A DNA stretch of 64,000 bases from Bacteroidetes bacterium 43-93 (lineage in GTDB: Bacteria > Bacteroidota > Bacteroidia > Chitinophagales > Chitinophagaceae). Positions 8,676 through 17,013 of this stretch are shown here, piece after piece. A model generated the notes under the pieces. It saw only the letters and a list, made by a program, of their open reading frames with translations. It made no database searches and was not told the DNA's origin. The position numbers and the translations under genes are program-made. Position 1 is the stretch's first letter. Each line of letters opens with the position of its first letter. Location: NCBI GenBank assembly GCA_001897855.1, contig MKUO01000005.1, positions 1 through 64,000 on the forward strand. The letters are read 5' to 3'.

Positions 8676-9074
8676 TTACGGTTTACTATGAAGGGATAGT
8701 TCTTTTATAGACTGATGCCCATCATGATCTATCTGAACAATAACCTGCATGGTCAGATCGGTTTCTTCCTGCAGGCTATCTACCCATGATGTATTAATGC
8801 TGAACTTGTCAGTATAAACATGTTGGTATTCATCAAAAACAACGTCGTTTGTATTGTTGTTTTTAATACTTACTTCGTATGCGTGCAGCTGGCTTGGGTA
8901 GCTAATATCTGCATTTATATATAAGGTGTCACCCTTTTTAAATGTACTGCCGGTGGTTGGGCTTTTTATGTCTATAGCTATTTTATCTGGTTGAACCGGA
9001 GTGCTATCTTTTTTTTGGCAAGCTGTATATGCCGCAATGGTTGCTGCAATTGAAATTAATAAGAGCTTTTTCAT
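8676..9074 (-). CDS. Small Ig-like lipoprotein of unknown function
   Basis: 132 residues, lipobox near residue 19 (YTAC). The mature part reads as one beta-sandwich domain, with a SPTTGSTFKKGDTLYI strand pair and VQIDHDGHQSIKEL near the end, somewhat like DUF4625-type domains. The His-Asp-Gly-His piece could bind metal; I cannot show this. It lies between the beta-barrel gene (17 bases) and the MbnP gene (33 bases), so it is probably cotranscribed. Confidence 0.65.
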   Translation of the reverse strand: MKKLLLISIAATIAAYTACQKKDSTPVQPDKIAIDIKSPTTGSTFKKGDTLYINADISYPSQLHAYEVSIKNNNTNDVVFDEYQHVYTDKFSINTSWVDSLQEETDLTMQVIVQIDHDGHQSIKELSLHSKP

Positions 9075-9091
9075 ATCATTTATTACACCGG

Positions 9092-10009
9092 TTATTTAAA
9101 AAGAAATAGTAATCCTAGATCAGCACGGCGCTGCGCAGTTACATATCCCTGCGCGTAGTTTTGCCATGCCGGCAAATAATAGCTTGCCTGGAAGCCTATT
9201 TGCTTGTAATAAGCCTGAACAGAGGCAACACCGTAACTAAGAAATCCCCCGGTTTGCTCATTCAGCCATTTGCGTTCATAATTATCATAGTCGTGTAATG
9301 TATAATCAAAACGTATGCCCAGCTGTGGTACTATGGAAAGATTGTTTTTATTAAATCGGTGAAATACCATCCATCCGGCAGATAGCCTGTTGCCATACTT
9401 ATACTGTGCATTGTTTGGTGTAGTAATGGTATAGGAGGCCTCTGTATTAATGCCGGTATTTTTATAGCTTACTGAATAGTTGGCATTTAATAACGCATCC
9501 CAGCTTCCGGTGCCGGGTTGCACATTGAGCAAGCCATCGCCGGTTGTTCCATCCGCAACGGTACGGGTACCCGTTGGAGCCTTGACGCCTGCTGCAATAA
9601 AAAGAGCATGTGTAACGGCTTTATCAGCCTTCGGTTTTAGAATATAACTTCCAGCTAATAAAGAAACATCCCCCAAACCGCTGTAGTTATTTACAGCACC
9701 TGATTCGTGCTGTGTGTTTTGCTGATAGGGAACAAAAGCAAACAATTGAATGTACCTGGAAATATTTACTTTGCCCCAAAGCTGTATTGTTTTATAATAT
9801 TCGGCCCCCGATGTACCGGAGTTTGATTCGCCCGGCTCTGTAGGATGTGTGCTTGTAAAGTTGCGATATTGATATTGAATGCCTATAAAATGGCTATTGT
9901 AAAACGAGAGAAGCCCCATGGACTGGTTGCTGCCGGATGCGCCACATACATCGCAAGCAGCTGCCCTGCCACCTAATAGTAGCAGAAAAGCTAAAAGTGA
10001 TTGTTTCAT
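9092..10009 (-). CDS. Outer-membrane beta-barrel protein with N-terminal CxxC
   Basis: Start taken at the ATG at 10009, because a clean signal peptide (MKQSLLAFLLLLGG...AAA) begins there; an upstream in-frame start at 10045 would add 12 residues that spoil it. 305 residues. Mature protein starts CDVCG, followed by alternating aromatic strands through to a C-terminal LLFLFK, as in transporter-type outer-membrane barrels. The CxxC at the very N terminus may bind metal or be a redox pair. It is part of the MbnP cluster. Confidence 0.7.
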   Translation of the reverse strand: MKQSLLAFLLLLGGRAAACDVCGASGSNQSMGLLSFYNSHFIGIQYQYRNFTSTHPTEPGESNSGTSGAEYYKTIQLWGKVNISRYIQLFAFVPYQQNTQHESGAVNNYSGLGDVSLLAGSYILKPKADKAVTHALFIAAGVKAPTGTRTVADGTTGDGLLNVQPGTGSWDALLNANYSVSYKNTGINTEASYTITTPNNAQYKYGNRLSAGWMVFHRFNKNNLSIVPQLGIRFDYTLHDYDNYERKWLNEQTGGFLSYGVASVQAYYKQIGFQASYYLPAWQNYAQGYVTAQRRADLGLLFLFK

Positions 10010-10096
10010 TTTTGTTTTTTGATTAGATGATAAACTGCGCACCAATAGCTACGCCCTTATAGAGCATAAACTTAGATGACACACAAATTGTACTAA

Positions 10097-10465
10097 TCAG
10101 CAAACAGGGGGTGGATGAAATACAGACGAAATAGGGTCATATCCTATTGGCGCATGATAAGATGATTGGAAGTCAGAACGTGGTTCAAAATAATGCAGGG
10201 CTATCTCAATTTTATTTGCAGGGATAAACTCTACCCAGTCATCAGATAAAGATTTGGATTGTTGGCTGCCAGATCCTTCTGTTTTATTAAGTTGCTTGCG
10301 CAGGTAACATTTACCGCAGCACTTCATTTGGGGTTTATCCTTGTTTTCGCAAAGCACAGTAGCGACATAGGTTTTATTTACCTGGTACCATGCTACAATA
10401 CCCAACTTTAGTGCTGACTGGAACGACATGCACAGCAACAAAAATATGGATAGCGCTGTTTTCAA
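10097..10465 (-). CDS. Small Cys-rich envelope protein (CCGKC motif)
   Basis: 122 residues, TTG start chosen because the signal-like helix MKTALSIFLLL begins there. Cys39, Cys49, Cys50 and Cys53 fall in CENKDKP...CCGKCYL, which has the look of a soft-metal site. The C-terminal half is variable and ends HPPPVC. Proteins with a CxGKCYL block are seen in Bacteroidota beside metal-uptake genes (from memory, not checked). It is the first gene of the cluster that continues to the CxxC barrel and MbnP-family genes, so a role in copper or another metal is the best guess. Confidence 0.65.
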   Translation of the reverse strand: MKTALSIFLLLCMSFQSALKLGIVAWYQVNKTYVATVLCENKDKPQMKCCGKCYLRKQLNKTEGSGSQQSKSLSDDWVEFIPANKIEIALHYFEPRSDFQSSYHAPIGYDPISSVFHPPPVC

Positions 10466-10513
10466 CTTTACAAAGGTAAGCGCTGCTGCCTAACCACAAA
10501 AAATTAGTATAAC

Positions 10514-10540
10514 AAAAAAGCCATCACGATGGTGATGGCT
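10514..10540 (-). terminator. Terminator of the lipoprotein gene at 10564-10992
   Basis: Nine-bp perfect stem (10519-10527 with 10532-10540), GATG loop, and six Ts on the leftward side (A-run 10514-10519). It separates this lipoprotein from the MbnP cluster, whose first gene starts 49 bases further on. Confidence 0.8.
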
Positions 10541-10563
10541 TCTAATATTATCGAAGGTGAATG

Positions 10564-10992
10564 CTATTTGCCGTCGAAATTGCGTACGTCCATAAAGATG
10601 TTATAAGTACGTTCAAAAGTATCTATAACGGTAACTTTAGTGCCACCGGTAACACTATCCATTAGGTCGAAAGAATACCCACGGGCATAGAAATAATAAT
10701 TACCTCGTTTTAGGCTGTCAAAAGCCGCCTGGTAAGTACCATTTTGATACCGGATTTGCATAGAGTCATCAAACATCCAGTTTAACGGACGGCTTGTTGC
10801 ATCATATTTAATAAACACCCAGCCGGTATCAACAGTCTGGTCGAAGTGTTTGGCAGTAACCGTGATTTTAGATTTTCCTCCTCTGCCACCTACAGGATTC
10901 TCGGGACGGGGTACAACATCCTGTTTCCTATAACAACTTGCCAGTAACATAGTGGCCATTACCAGCCCTGGAATGATATGTTTTGTACGCAT
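10564..10992 (-). CDS. Lipoprotein of unknown function
   Basis: 142 residues, lipobox near Cys20 (LLASC). Mature part begins with a Gly-rich spacer (GGRGGK) followed by one beta domain with KYDATSRPLNW and GNYYFYARGYSFD. No recognised family. It has its own terminator and is divergent from the T9SS gene at 11112. Confidence 0.65.
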   Translation of the reverse strand: MRTKHIIPGLVMATMLLASCYRKQDVVPRPENPVGGRGGKSKITVTAKHFDQTVDTGWVFIKYDATSRPLNWMFDDSMQIRYQNGTYQAAFDSLKRGNYYFYARGYSFDLMDSVTGGTKVTVIDTFERTYNIFMDVRNFDGK

Positions 10993-11111
10993 AATGTTTA
11001 AAGATATAATTAGTTTGCGTTTTATAAAATACCCCCTCTGAAAAAATGTTTCGGATTTAATTTGGATTAATGTATCTTAAATAAAATAGAACAAGCTTTT
11101 ATCATCAGCCT

Positions 11112-12494
11112 ATGAAGAAATTAGTACTTTTTATATTCCTGGCAGTTGTCGGCATTTGCGCCCACGCGCAGACCCGTCAATATCGACTCCTTTCTACAGG
11201 AACATATTCTGCCGATGCAGCCCATAATTATCAGCTTACCGATTCTGTAATCTACAGTTATAGTAATGGCCGGGGGAGCAATATGAAGACGGGGGTATAC
11301 CTGTATGATTCTATGTTTCGTTATCGGTTGGCAGGGCCATCATTAGGCCTCTCAGCGCTTTATTATCGCACTTACGGAGACAGCGACCGCATTATAACAC
11401 AAGCTTACGCGAAACGAAAAGGGGCAGCCTGGCAAAACGTTAGCAGAAATGTATATGCCTATTATGCTAATACACGCTACGATAGCACTATCGCTGACAA
11501 TTGGGATAGTGTTGGCAATGTATGGCTAAGCAACAATCGTTATAAGTACTATTATACAGGAACACGGCTTGACAGTATATTTTGGCGAAAAAATGTGGCA
11601 GGAATATGGTTGCCGGAAGCAAAGGAACTGAATGAGTACCAGTCGGGCAACCTTATTGCACACCACCTACTGATCTGGAACGATACGGCAGCAGCATGGG
11701 ATAGCTTTCAACGGGAGGCTTTTGGCTACGATACCGCTTCAAGGCTAATAGAGGATACGCTCTATACCTACGATTCAGCCGCGGCTATGCTGATACCAAT
11801 CTCTCGTGAGTATTATGCCTACGATAGTAATGGGCGGGTAGGCGAGCATACTTACAGTTCATGGAGCGCAACATTTGACAGGTGGGACGGTACTTACCAG
11901 CATTATTATACTTATCTTAATAATGGCCTGGTTGATATTGAATTGGTTAACCAATGGGATATTATTGCCCAGGCATGGGGGCCATATAAAAGGCTACAGT
12001 ATAACTACGACGCCAATCAAAACCCGACATATACCCTGGAAAAGGCATTTTCGGGCTGGACTTATTTAAATAATACCCTGGAAACATGGTATTATAATAC
12101 CGACAAGCTGCCGGTGACCCATAATTTTTACACCTGGGATGATCAGGCGGCAAAATGGTATCCGATGGAAGGTGAAGGCTCCCAAACATTTTACCATTAT
12201 GAATTGATCCCTGATGCTATCGCGACACAAAAAATCGCATCTTCGGGTATTCGCGTGTATCCTAATCCGGCAAAAGATGTAGTGTATATAAATCTGCATT
12301 GGAATGAAATGGCCCCATCCATTATCCGGGTGTACAATATGCAAGGGCAAGTAGTCTGCCAGGTTTCAAGGGAACCTGCAGTGGAATATACCTTATCTGT
12401 TAACATATCGGGTCTTCCATCCGGCCAGTACATCATCAAAGCTGATAATGGTAAAGAAGAAATGACAAATCACTTAATTATCGGGAATCAATAA
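11112..12494 (+). CDS. Secreted T9SS cargo with YD-repeat-like strands
   Basis: 460 residues, signal peptide ending at about residue 19 (AHAQ). Residues about 30-370 are a chain of Tyr/Asp-rich repeats of roughly 25-40 residues (such as YDSNGRVGEHTY and YDTASRLIEDTLYTYDS), resembling short YD-type wrapping strands. Many repeats carry a conserved Trp-Asp. The C terminus is a type A sorting domain (IRVYPNPAKDVVYI...LPSGQYIIKA). Expected at the cell surface or released; function unknown. The lipoprotein gene 27 bases downstream is probably cotranscribed. Confidence 0.75.
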   Translation: MKKLVLFIFLAVVGICAHAQTRQYRLLSTGTYSADAAHNYQLTDSVIYSYSNGRGSNMKTGVYLYDSMFRYRLAGPSLGLSALYYRTYGDSDRIITQAYAKRKGAAWQNVSRNVYAYYANTRYDSTIADNWDSVGNVWLSNNRYKYYYTGTRLDSIFWRKNVAGIWLPEAKELNEYQSGNLIAHHLLIWNDTAAAWDSFQREAFGYDTASRLIEDTLYTYDSAAAMLIPISREYYAYDSNGRVGEHTYSSWSATFDRWDGTYQHYYTYLNNGLVDIELVNQWDIIAQAWGPYKRLQYNYDANQNPTYTLEKAFSGWTYLNNTLETWYYNTDKLPVTHNFYTWDDQAAKWYPMEGEGSQTFYHYELIPDAIATQKIASSGIRVYPNPAKDVVYINLHWNEMAPSIIRVYNMQGQVVCQVSREPAVEYTLSVNISGLPSGQYIIKADNGKEEMTNHLIIGNQ

Positions 12495-12521
12495 AATGTA
12501 CATTTGGCGAGTTTTAGTAAA

Positions 12522-13019
12522 ATGAGATATAAACGATTTATCATTGCTGTAAGCTTATTATCGACTATAATTGGTTTAGGTGCCTGCTGTAAAAAACGCA
12601 CTTATTGTACAGCTGATACCCTTAAAATTTATTTTACAGGGTTTGACAGGGCAAGTACCAGGACTGTGCTTTTAAAACGATATGCCGTTACAGATACCCG
12701 ACATGAGCACACGTTAGATTCATCATTTTTTGTTTACAATGGAACCACACCGCTAGTAGCCGGTAAAAAAGATACTGTGTTTTTCGGGGATTATGTGGCC
12801 ACAAGCGGCCCATTGACCGGTGTATATCCTAATAATGATTGGGTAATGATCCTTACCGGTCCGGGTAACTATTATACGATCACTACAGTGCTCGATGATG
12901 AACATAGATACGACCTGGTACGTTGTAATGACAAGAAATCTACCTGTCAGTCTATAGTAGCACACTACTCAATAAACGGAGCTTACAAAGATGGCAACCA
13001 GTTATATCTTGGTAAATAA
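12522..13019 (+). CDS. Lipoprotein of unknown function
   Basis: 165 residues from the ATG at 12522; a TTG at 12504 adds six residues that do not help the signal. Lipobox near residue 22 (GLGAC), followed by CKK. One beta-rich domain with no known motif; four further Cys lie in the mature part. It follows the T9SS gene by 27 bases and ends at a strong terminator. Confidence 0.65.
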   Translation: MRYKRFIIAVSLLSTIIGLGACCKKRTYCTADTLKIYFTGFDRASTRTVLLKRYAVTDTRHEHTLDSSFFVYNGTTPLVAGKKDTVFFGDYVATSGPLTGVYPNNDWVMILTGPGNYYTITTVLDDEHRYDLVRCNDKKSTCQSIVAHYSINGAYKDGNQLYLGK

Positions 13020-13022
13020 ATA

Positions 13023-13050
13023 ATCCCCCGTTCTTCGGGGGGATTTGCTT
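13023..13050 (+). terminator. Rho-independent terminator after the 12522 lipoprotein gene
   Basis: GC stem ATCCCCC/GGGGGAT around GTTCTTC, followed by a weak T-rich stretch, four bases after the stop codon. Confidence 0.7.
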
Positions 13051-13135
13051 TCGTGCTGTTTTATTACAGCCTTACACAGAAGGGGGATGTTTTAATGGGC
13101 GGATTTAATAACGATATGTCAAGGTGAATGGTAAA

Positions 13136-13294
13136 TTATGCCTGTGCATGTTTCTGCGCATCTTTTAATGTTGCTGTTGCCATTTTACGTTCTGTCCTTT
13201 TCGCCTTTTGCTTTTTTATGAATATCATAATAAATGCTACGCCGAGGTAAGTGCGAAGTAGTAAGCCGATTGGTGCTAATAAAATGGATTTCAT
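13136..13294 (-). CDS. Small membrane protein (52 residues)
   Basis: A longer reading of this frame (to 13483) runs through low-complexity leader DNA and is unlikely. The ATG at 13294 starts a 52-residue protein with a hydrophobic helix (SILLAPIGLLLRTYLGVAFIM) followed by a basic, Ala-rich tail. Just before the start is an A-rich leader of the kind seen before other genes here. Possibly a small inner-membrane protein; function unknown. Probably in one transcript with the 20-residue ORF upstream. Confidence 0.45.
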   Translation of the reverse strand: MKSILLAPIGLLLRTYLGVAFIMIFIKKQKAKRTERKMATATLKDAQKHAQA

Positions 13295-13335
13295 GTTTTT
13301 GTGTTTTTTGTTTTGAATTGTAGGTAGTGTTTTTA

Positions 13336-13398
13336 TTAGATATTTACTGCGGCAACCAGGCAGGTAAGTATTGCTATGAACAGCGATATTTTTGACAT
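13336..13398 (-). CDS. Possible 20-residue hydrophobic micro-ORF
   Basis: ATG to TAA encodes MSKISLFIAILTCLVAAVNI, a short hydrophobic peptide. It is preceded by an A-rich leader (13403-13426 on the complementary strand) and, further upstream, by a TATTTG-type promoter. The leader before it and that before the next small gene are alike, which is the main argument for translation. It could equally be a leader peptide or not translated at all. Confidence 0.35.
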   Translation of the reverse strand: MSKISLFIAILTCLVAAVNI

Positions 13399-13451
13399 TT
13401 GTGTGTTTTTTATTTTTTGTTTTGAAGTGTTTTGTTTTTGTTTTGATAGTG

Positions 13452-13484
13452 CAAATATGCGCTCGATGCGAAGCCATTACCAAG
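13452..13484 (-). promoter_or_regulatory. Candidate Bacteroidota-type promoter for the small-ORF transcript
   Basis: On the minus strand CTTGG (13480-13484) is followed after about 22 bases by TATTTG (13457-13452) in the context GCGCATATTTGCA.TATCAAAAC. The same core occurs at 63671-63690 and, less exactly, at 19711-19720. This fits the TTG/TAnnTTTG layout of the main sigma factor of this phylum only loosely, so it is a candidate. Confidence 0.5.
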
Positions 13485-13690
13485 TATTTACGATCGTTTA
13501 ACGACAGCTTTAAAACTGTTTAACCAACTTAAATGTTAACTGTTAACCACTCTTTAAGAAATGATGGTTGCATAGATATGACTGAGTGTGGCAATGCGAT
13601 AACGTTAGATTACAGTTAACGGCGGCTTAAAGAGGGGGAGACTTGTAATTATTGCCTTCAAATTATTATATTAGGAAGCCGTAAAACAAA

Positions 13691-14548
13691 ATGACAAAAA
13701 ATAATCAACAGGCTGGCTTCAATAAGCTTTGGAATAATTTATTAGGGCAATCTCCTGATTACTCTTCGCAAAACCGTACGGTGAATGCCTTAAGCATTAT
13801 TACCCTCGTTATGTTAGTGATGTTAACGCCGGTAAATTTTCTCACGGGTACGAATGACATAACCTACCTGTTAATTGGGTTAATTATACTTCAGCTGTTT
13901 TTGTATTATCTGTCAAGGGTAAAGAAGAAATATTACACTGCTGTGGTGATCTATGCTATAGCCAGCTACTTAGGGCTTATAGCAAACTTCCATTATAACT
14001 CGGGTATTGCAGGGCCTACATTCCTGGTGTTTTTTCTCTGCTTCCATTTGCTGATTGCCATCACGCCCAAACGTATGCATTTATTATGGGCTATGTTGCA
14101 TTTGTTCGTGGGCCTGACACTTATCTGGACTGAATATTATTATCCCAATCTGGCGCCGTTAAGCTATCCCAGCCCGTTTGCTCAATACATAGATTACACA
14201 ACTACTTATATCATTTGTCTCGGCTTCATTTACGTAATTACCAATTACCTGCTTAATATCTACAATAAAGAGAAGCAGATTGCAGCAGAGCACCTGCAAG
14301 AGATACAAAAGCAGAATGAAAAATTAAAAGAGATCGCCTGGCTTCAATCGCACAGCGTTCGGAACCATGTAAGCACTATAATGGGACTCAGTCAATTATT
14401 CAACGAGAAAGATGTTACCGACCCTGTAAATATTGAAGTAATCAAAGGTATTATTACTACGTCTCAGGAGTTGGATGGCGTAGTAAAGAAGATCAATGAT
14501 ATTGCAGTAAAGGCAAATTTTGAACAGTTGCCTAAAAATCCACAATAA
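13691..14548 (+). CDS. Membrane histidine kinase-like protein lacking an ATPase domain
   Basis: 285 residues. About six transmembrane helices span residues 30-195, then a short coiled coil (KEKQIAAEHLQEIQKQNEKLKE) and a DHp-like helix pair. His221 in LQSHSVRNHVSTIMGL sits where the phospho-accepting His of this kinase class is expected. The chain stops after the second helix (SQELDGVVKKIND), just where the HATPase domain should begin; no N, G1 or G2 box exists. It could be a phospho-acceptor served by another kinase, or a decayed kinase. Its last 17 bases overlap the convergent TonB receptor gene. Confidence 0.7.
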   Translation: MTKNNQQAGFNKLWNNLLGQSPDYSSQNRTVNALSIITLVMLVMLTPVNFLTGTNDITYLLIGLIILQLFLYYLSRVKKKYYTAVVIYAIASYLGLIANFHYNSGIAGPTFLVFFLCFHLLIAITPKRMHLLWAMLHLFVGLTLIWTEYYYPNLAPLSYPSPFAQYIDYTTTYIICLGFIYVITNYLLNIYNKEKQIAAEHLQEIQKQNEKLKEIAWLQSHSVRNHVSTIMGLSQLFNEKDVTDPVNIEVIKGIITTSQELDGVVKKINDIAVKANFEQLPKNPQ

Positions 14549-16985
14549 GCTTTACGTTGATTAATCGTGAAGTAAGCCGATTAGGAACCGCGTAGGTTTT
14601 CCCGCTTGTCTGGTCTTGTATCCATGTATAGGAAAGGGTATTTTGTATGCCCAGCAGGTTAAATACCTCAAGGCTTAACCAGGAATTTTTAACACTGCTC
14701 CAGACTTTGCTGTGTGGATGTTTAGCGCCATTTATCAATAAAGCGGAGAATCCTATATCTACCCTTTTATAATCAGGCAGGCGTAATGTGTCTCCATAGC
14801 GCTTATTATCCGGCGGCCCAAAAGGTAATCCGCTGGCATACATCAGGTTTAGGTGCATTTTAAAGTTTTTCCATTTAGGGAAGTAGTCTTCAAAATACAT
14901 TCCCAGCATAAAGCGCTGGTCTGTGGGGCGGGGTATATAACCGGGATATTTTACGATACTATCTCCACCGGCAACATTTTTGATATCTATCTTGTCGTCC
15001 GTAATATCTTCCATGCTTTTCATAAGCCCAAGACTGATCCATGATGTAGCATCTTTTACAATATCACCATACACCCTTACTTCACCGCCATAAGCATATC
15101 CCACAGCGTCATTTTTACCAAAGTAGCGGATGCGTACATTATCATATTCATAAGGCACAAGATCCCACATCCCTTTATAATACACCTCCGTTGTTATTTT
15201 AAACGGACGCTGGATGGCTTTAAAGTTATAATCACCACCCAACACTATGTGAAACGATTTTTGGGCTTTGAGGTTGGTATTAATATCACCATTCAGATCG
15301 CGCATTTCCCTGTATAATGGAGGTTGCTGATACAAACCACCGGCCAGTTTAAAGACATAGTCGCGTTTCCATTTACGTGGTTTATAGGAAAATTGGGCCC
15401 GTGGGCTTACAAGAAACTCGCCGTTGAGTGTACTATAATTAAAACGAACGCCAATGGATGCCGTAAAATCTGATGAGTCGCTAAACCTGAAGTTATCTTG
15501 CAGGAAGCCACTGTAACGCATATAGTTAAAGTCGGCTGACGAATGATAGAATTTCGTCATTTCCAGGTTGTTAGGGTCGTATGGTTGTGTATATCCGGCA
15601 GAATCGCGGCGCTCCCATTCATACAGTTTATCAGAAATCTGGGTAACATTGGCATCAAGGCCCCATTGTATAAAATGGAGATGGGCATCATAAGACCCGC
15701 GATGGGCAAGGTTACCAACATTCACTTTAAGATAGTTACGGGCATAATCGTGGATGATACCCGTGCCTAATGCCGTCTTCACTTGTCCAAAATTGGCTTT
15801 GCCCAGATCAGTTTCCAGTTCTCCCAGCAGGTATTCTCCGCTGATATCATAGGTTTCTTTTTCGTTGGTTTGAAAACCGGATGCCAGGAGTTTCAGCTTC
15901 AATCTGCTATTGGGATGAAATGTAGTTGATAAACCACCGAAGCGGGAATCGAATTGATCGATCTCATGCCCGTTATAAAATACATGCAACTGATATGCCT
16001 GGTTCACAACGCCAAAACTGCTGGTTTGCTCTTCCGGTGTAAAAGTAAACCGGTTGCGTGCGTAGTTTCCAATAGCTTCTACCTCCCACTTGTCGTTGAA
16101 TTTATAATTGATCTGTGCCTGTCCATCAGTGAACGATGGATAATAGATACCCTTGGTTGGCTGTGCTTGCAGCAAGTATTGATTGCTTTTCTGACGCACA
16201 CCTACCAGGTAAGTCAGTTTTTGATTCTTGGAAGCTCCTTCCAGGGCTAGGCTAGCCCCTAATAAGCTGGCCATTACCCGGCCTCCAAACTCTTTAGGGC
16301 GTTTATAAGTAACATCCAGAACACTACTCATTTTATCCCCGTACTTGCTCTGGAAGCCACCAACAGAGAAGTTTACCCCTGATACAAGGTCTGCGTTCAC
16401 AAAACTCATCCCTTCTTGCTGGCCGCTGCGTGTAAGAAACGGGCGATAGATCTCAAAATCATCTACATAAACGAGGTTCTCGTCATAATTGCCACCACGT
16501 ACGGTATATTGAGAGGTTAATTCGTTATTACTGCCAACAAAGGTCTTGATCATAGATTCTATGCCACTGCCAAAACCCACTGTTGGTAAAAGCGCTGCTT
16601 TTGTGGCATCGAGTTTTATATTGCCCGCTTCGTTACTTCGGTCGCCCGTAACGGTTACTCCTTCAAGTTCGGTAGCCTTTTTTATAAGCTTGATATCAAG
16701 CTCCCGTTGTTCAGATGGCAGTAAAGTGATCTCTCTCTTTTCCAGTTTATAGCCGTTATAAGAGAAGACAACTATCACCGGCACGCCACTGGGCAATATA
16801 AGTTCGTAATGTCCTTTGCTATTGGTAAGTGTACCCTTTACACTGCCTTCTACGGCAACAGTTACCGGGTCAAGCGCCCGGCCTTTTTCATCTGTTACCT
16901 TACCGCTAAGGGTGGCTGTTTGAGCATGTACCCATAGAGATAACAATAAGCATGTGATTATTAAAGGGATGCGTTTGGCCAACAT
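14532..16985 (-). CDS. TonB-dependent outer-membrane receptor with CarboxypepD-like domain
   Basis: 817 residues. Signal peptide to about residue 21 (VHAQ), a carboxypeptidase-regulatory-like domain (about 24-110, LSGKVTDEKGRALDPVTV), a plug (about 125-235, with VRGGNYDENLVYVDDFEIYRP), then a 22-strand-type barrel ending LINVKLIVDF. Members take up siderophores, oligosaccharides or other large substrates using TonB. No SusD-like partner is adjacent, so the substrate cannot be inferred. It follows rpe by 28 bases in the same direction and may share its transcript. Confidence 0.88.
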   Translation of the reverse strand: MLAKRIPLIITCLLLSLWVHAQTATLSGKVTDEKGRALDPVTVAVEGSVKGTLTNSKGHYELILPSGVPVIVVFSYNGYKLEKREITLLPSEQRELDIKLIKKATELEGVTVTGDRSNEAGNIKLDATKAALLPTVGFGSGIESMIKTFVGSNNELTSQYTVRGGNYDENLVYVDDFEIYRPFLTRSGQQEGMSFVNADLVSGVNFSVGGFQSKYGDKMSSVLDVTYKRPKEFGGRVMASLLGASLALEGASKNQKLTYLVGVRQKSNQYLLQAQPTKGIYYPSFTDGQAQINYKFNDKWEVEAIGNYARNRFTFTPEEQTSSFGVVNQAYQLHVFYNGHEIDQFDSRFGGLSTTFHPNSRLKLKLLASGFQTNEKETYDISGEYLLGELETDLGKANFGQVKTALGTGIIHDYARNYLKVNVGNLAHRGSYDAHLHFIQWGLDANVTQISDKLYEWERRDSAGYTQPYDPNNLEMTKFYHSSADFNYMRYSGFLQDNFRFSDSSDFTASIGVRFNYSTLNGEFLVSPRAQFSYKPRKWKRDYVFKLAGGLYQQPPLYREMRDLNGDINTNLKAQKSFHIVLGGDYNFKAIQRPFKITTEVYYKGMWDLVPYEYDNVRIRYFGKNDAVGYAYGGEVRVYGDIVKDATSWISLGLMKSMEDITDDKIDIKNVAGGDSIVKYPGYIPRPTDQRFMLGMYFEDYFPKWKNFKMHLNLMYASGLPFGPPDNKRYGDTLRLPDYKRVDIGFSALLINGAKHPHSKVWSSVKNSWLSLEVFNLLGIQNTLSYTWIQDQTSGKTYAVPNRLTSRLINVKLIVDF

Positions 16986-17013
16986 ATAGATGAATAACGG
17001 GTGTGCGGTCTAA

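Noticed and set aside
13295-13483. N-terminal extension of the 52-residue small protein to 115 residues
   Set aside because: The extension is translated from low-complexity A-rich leader DNA (Lys/Thr/Asn-rich) and crosses a promoter-like element; the internal ATG with a hydrophobic helix is more convincing.
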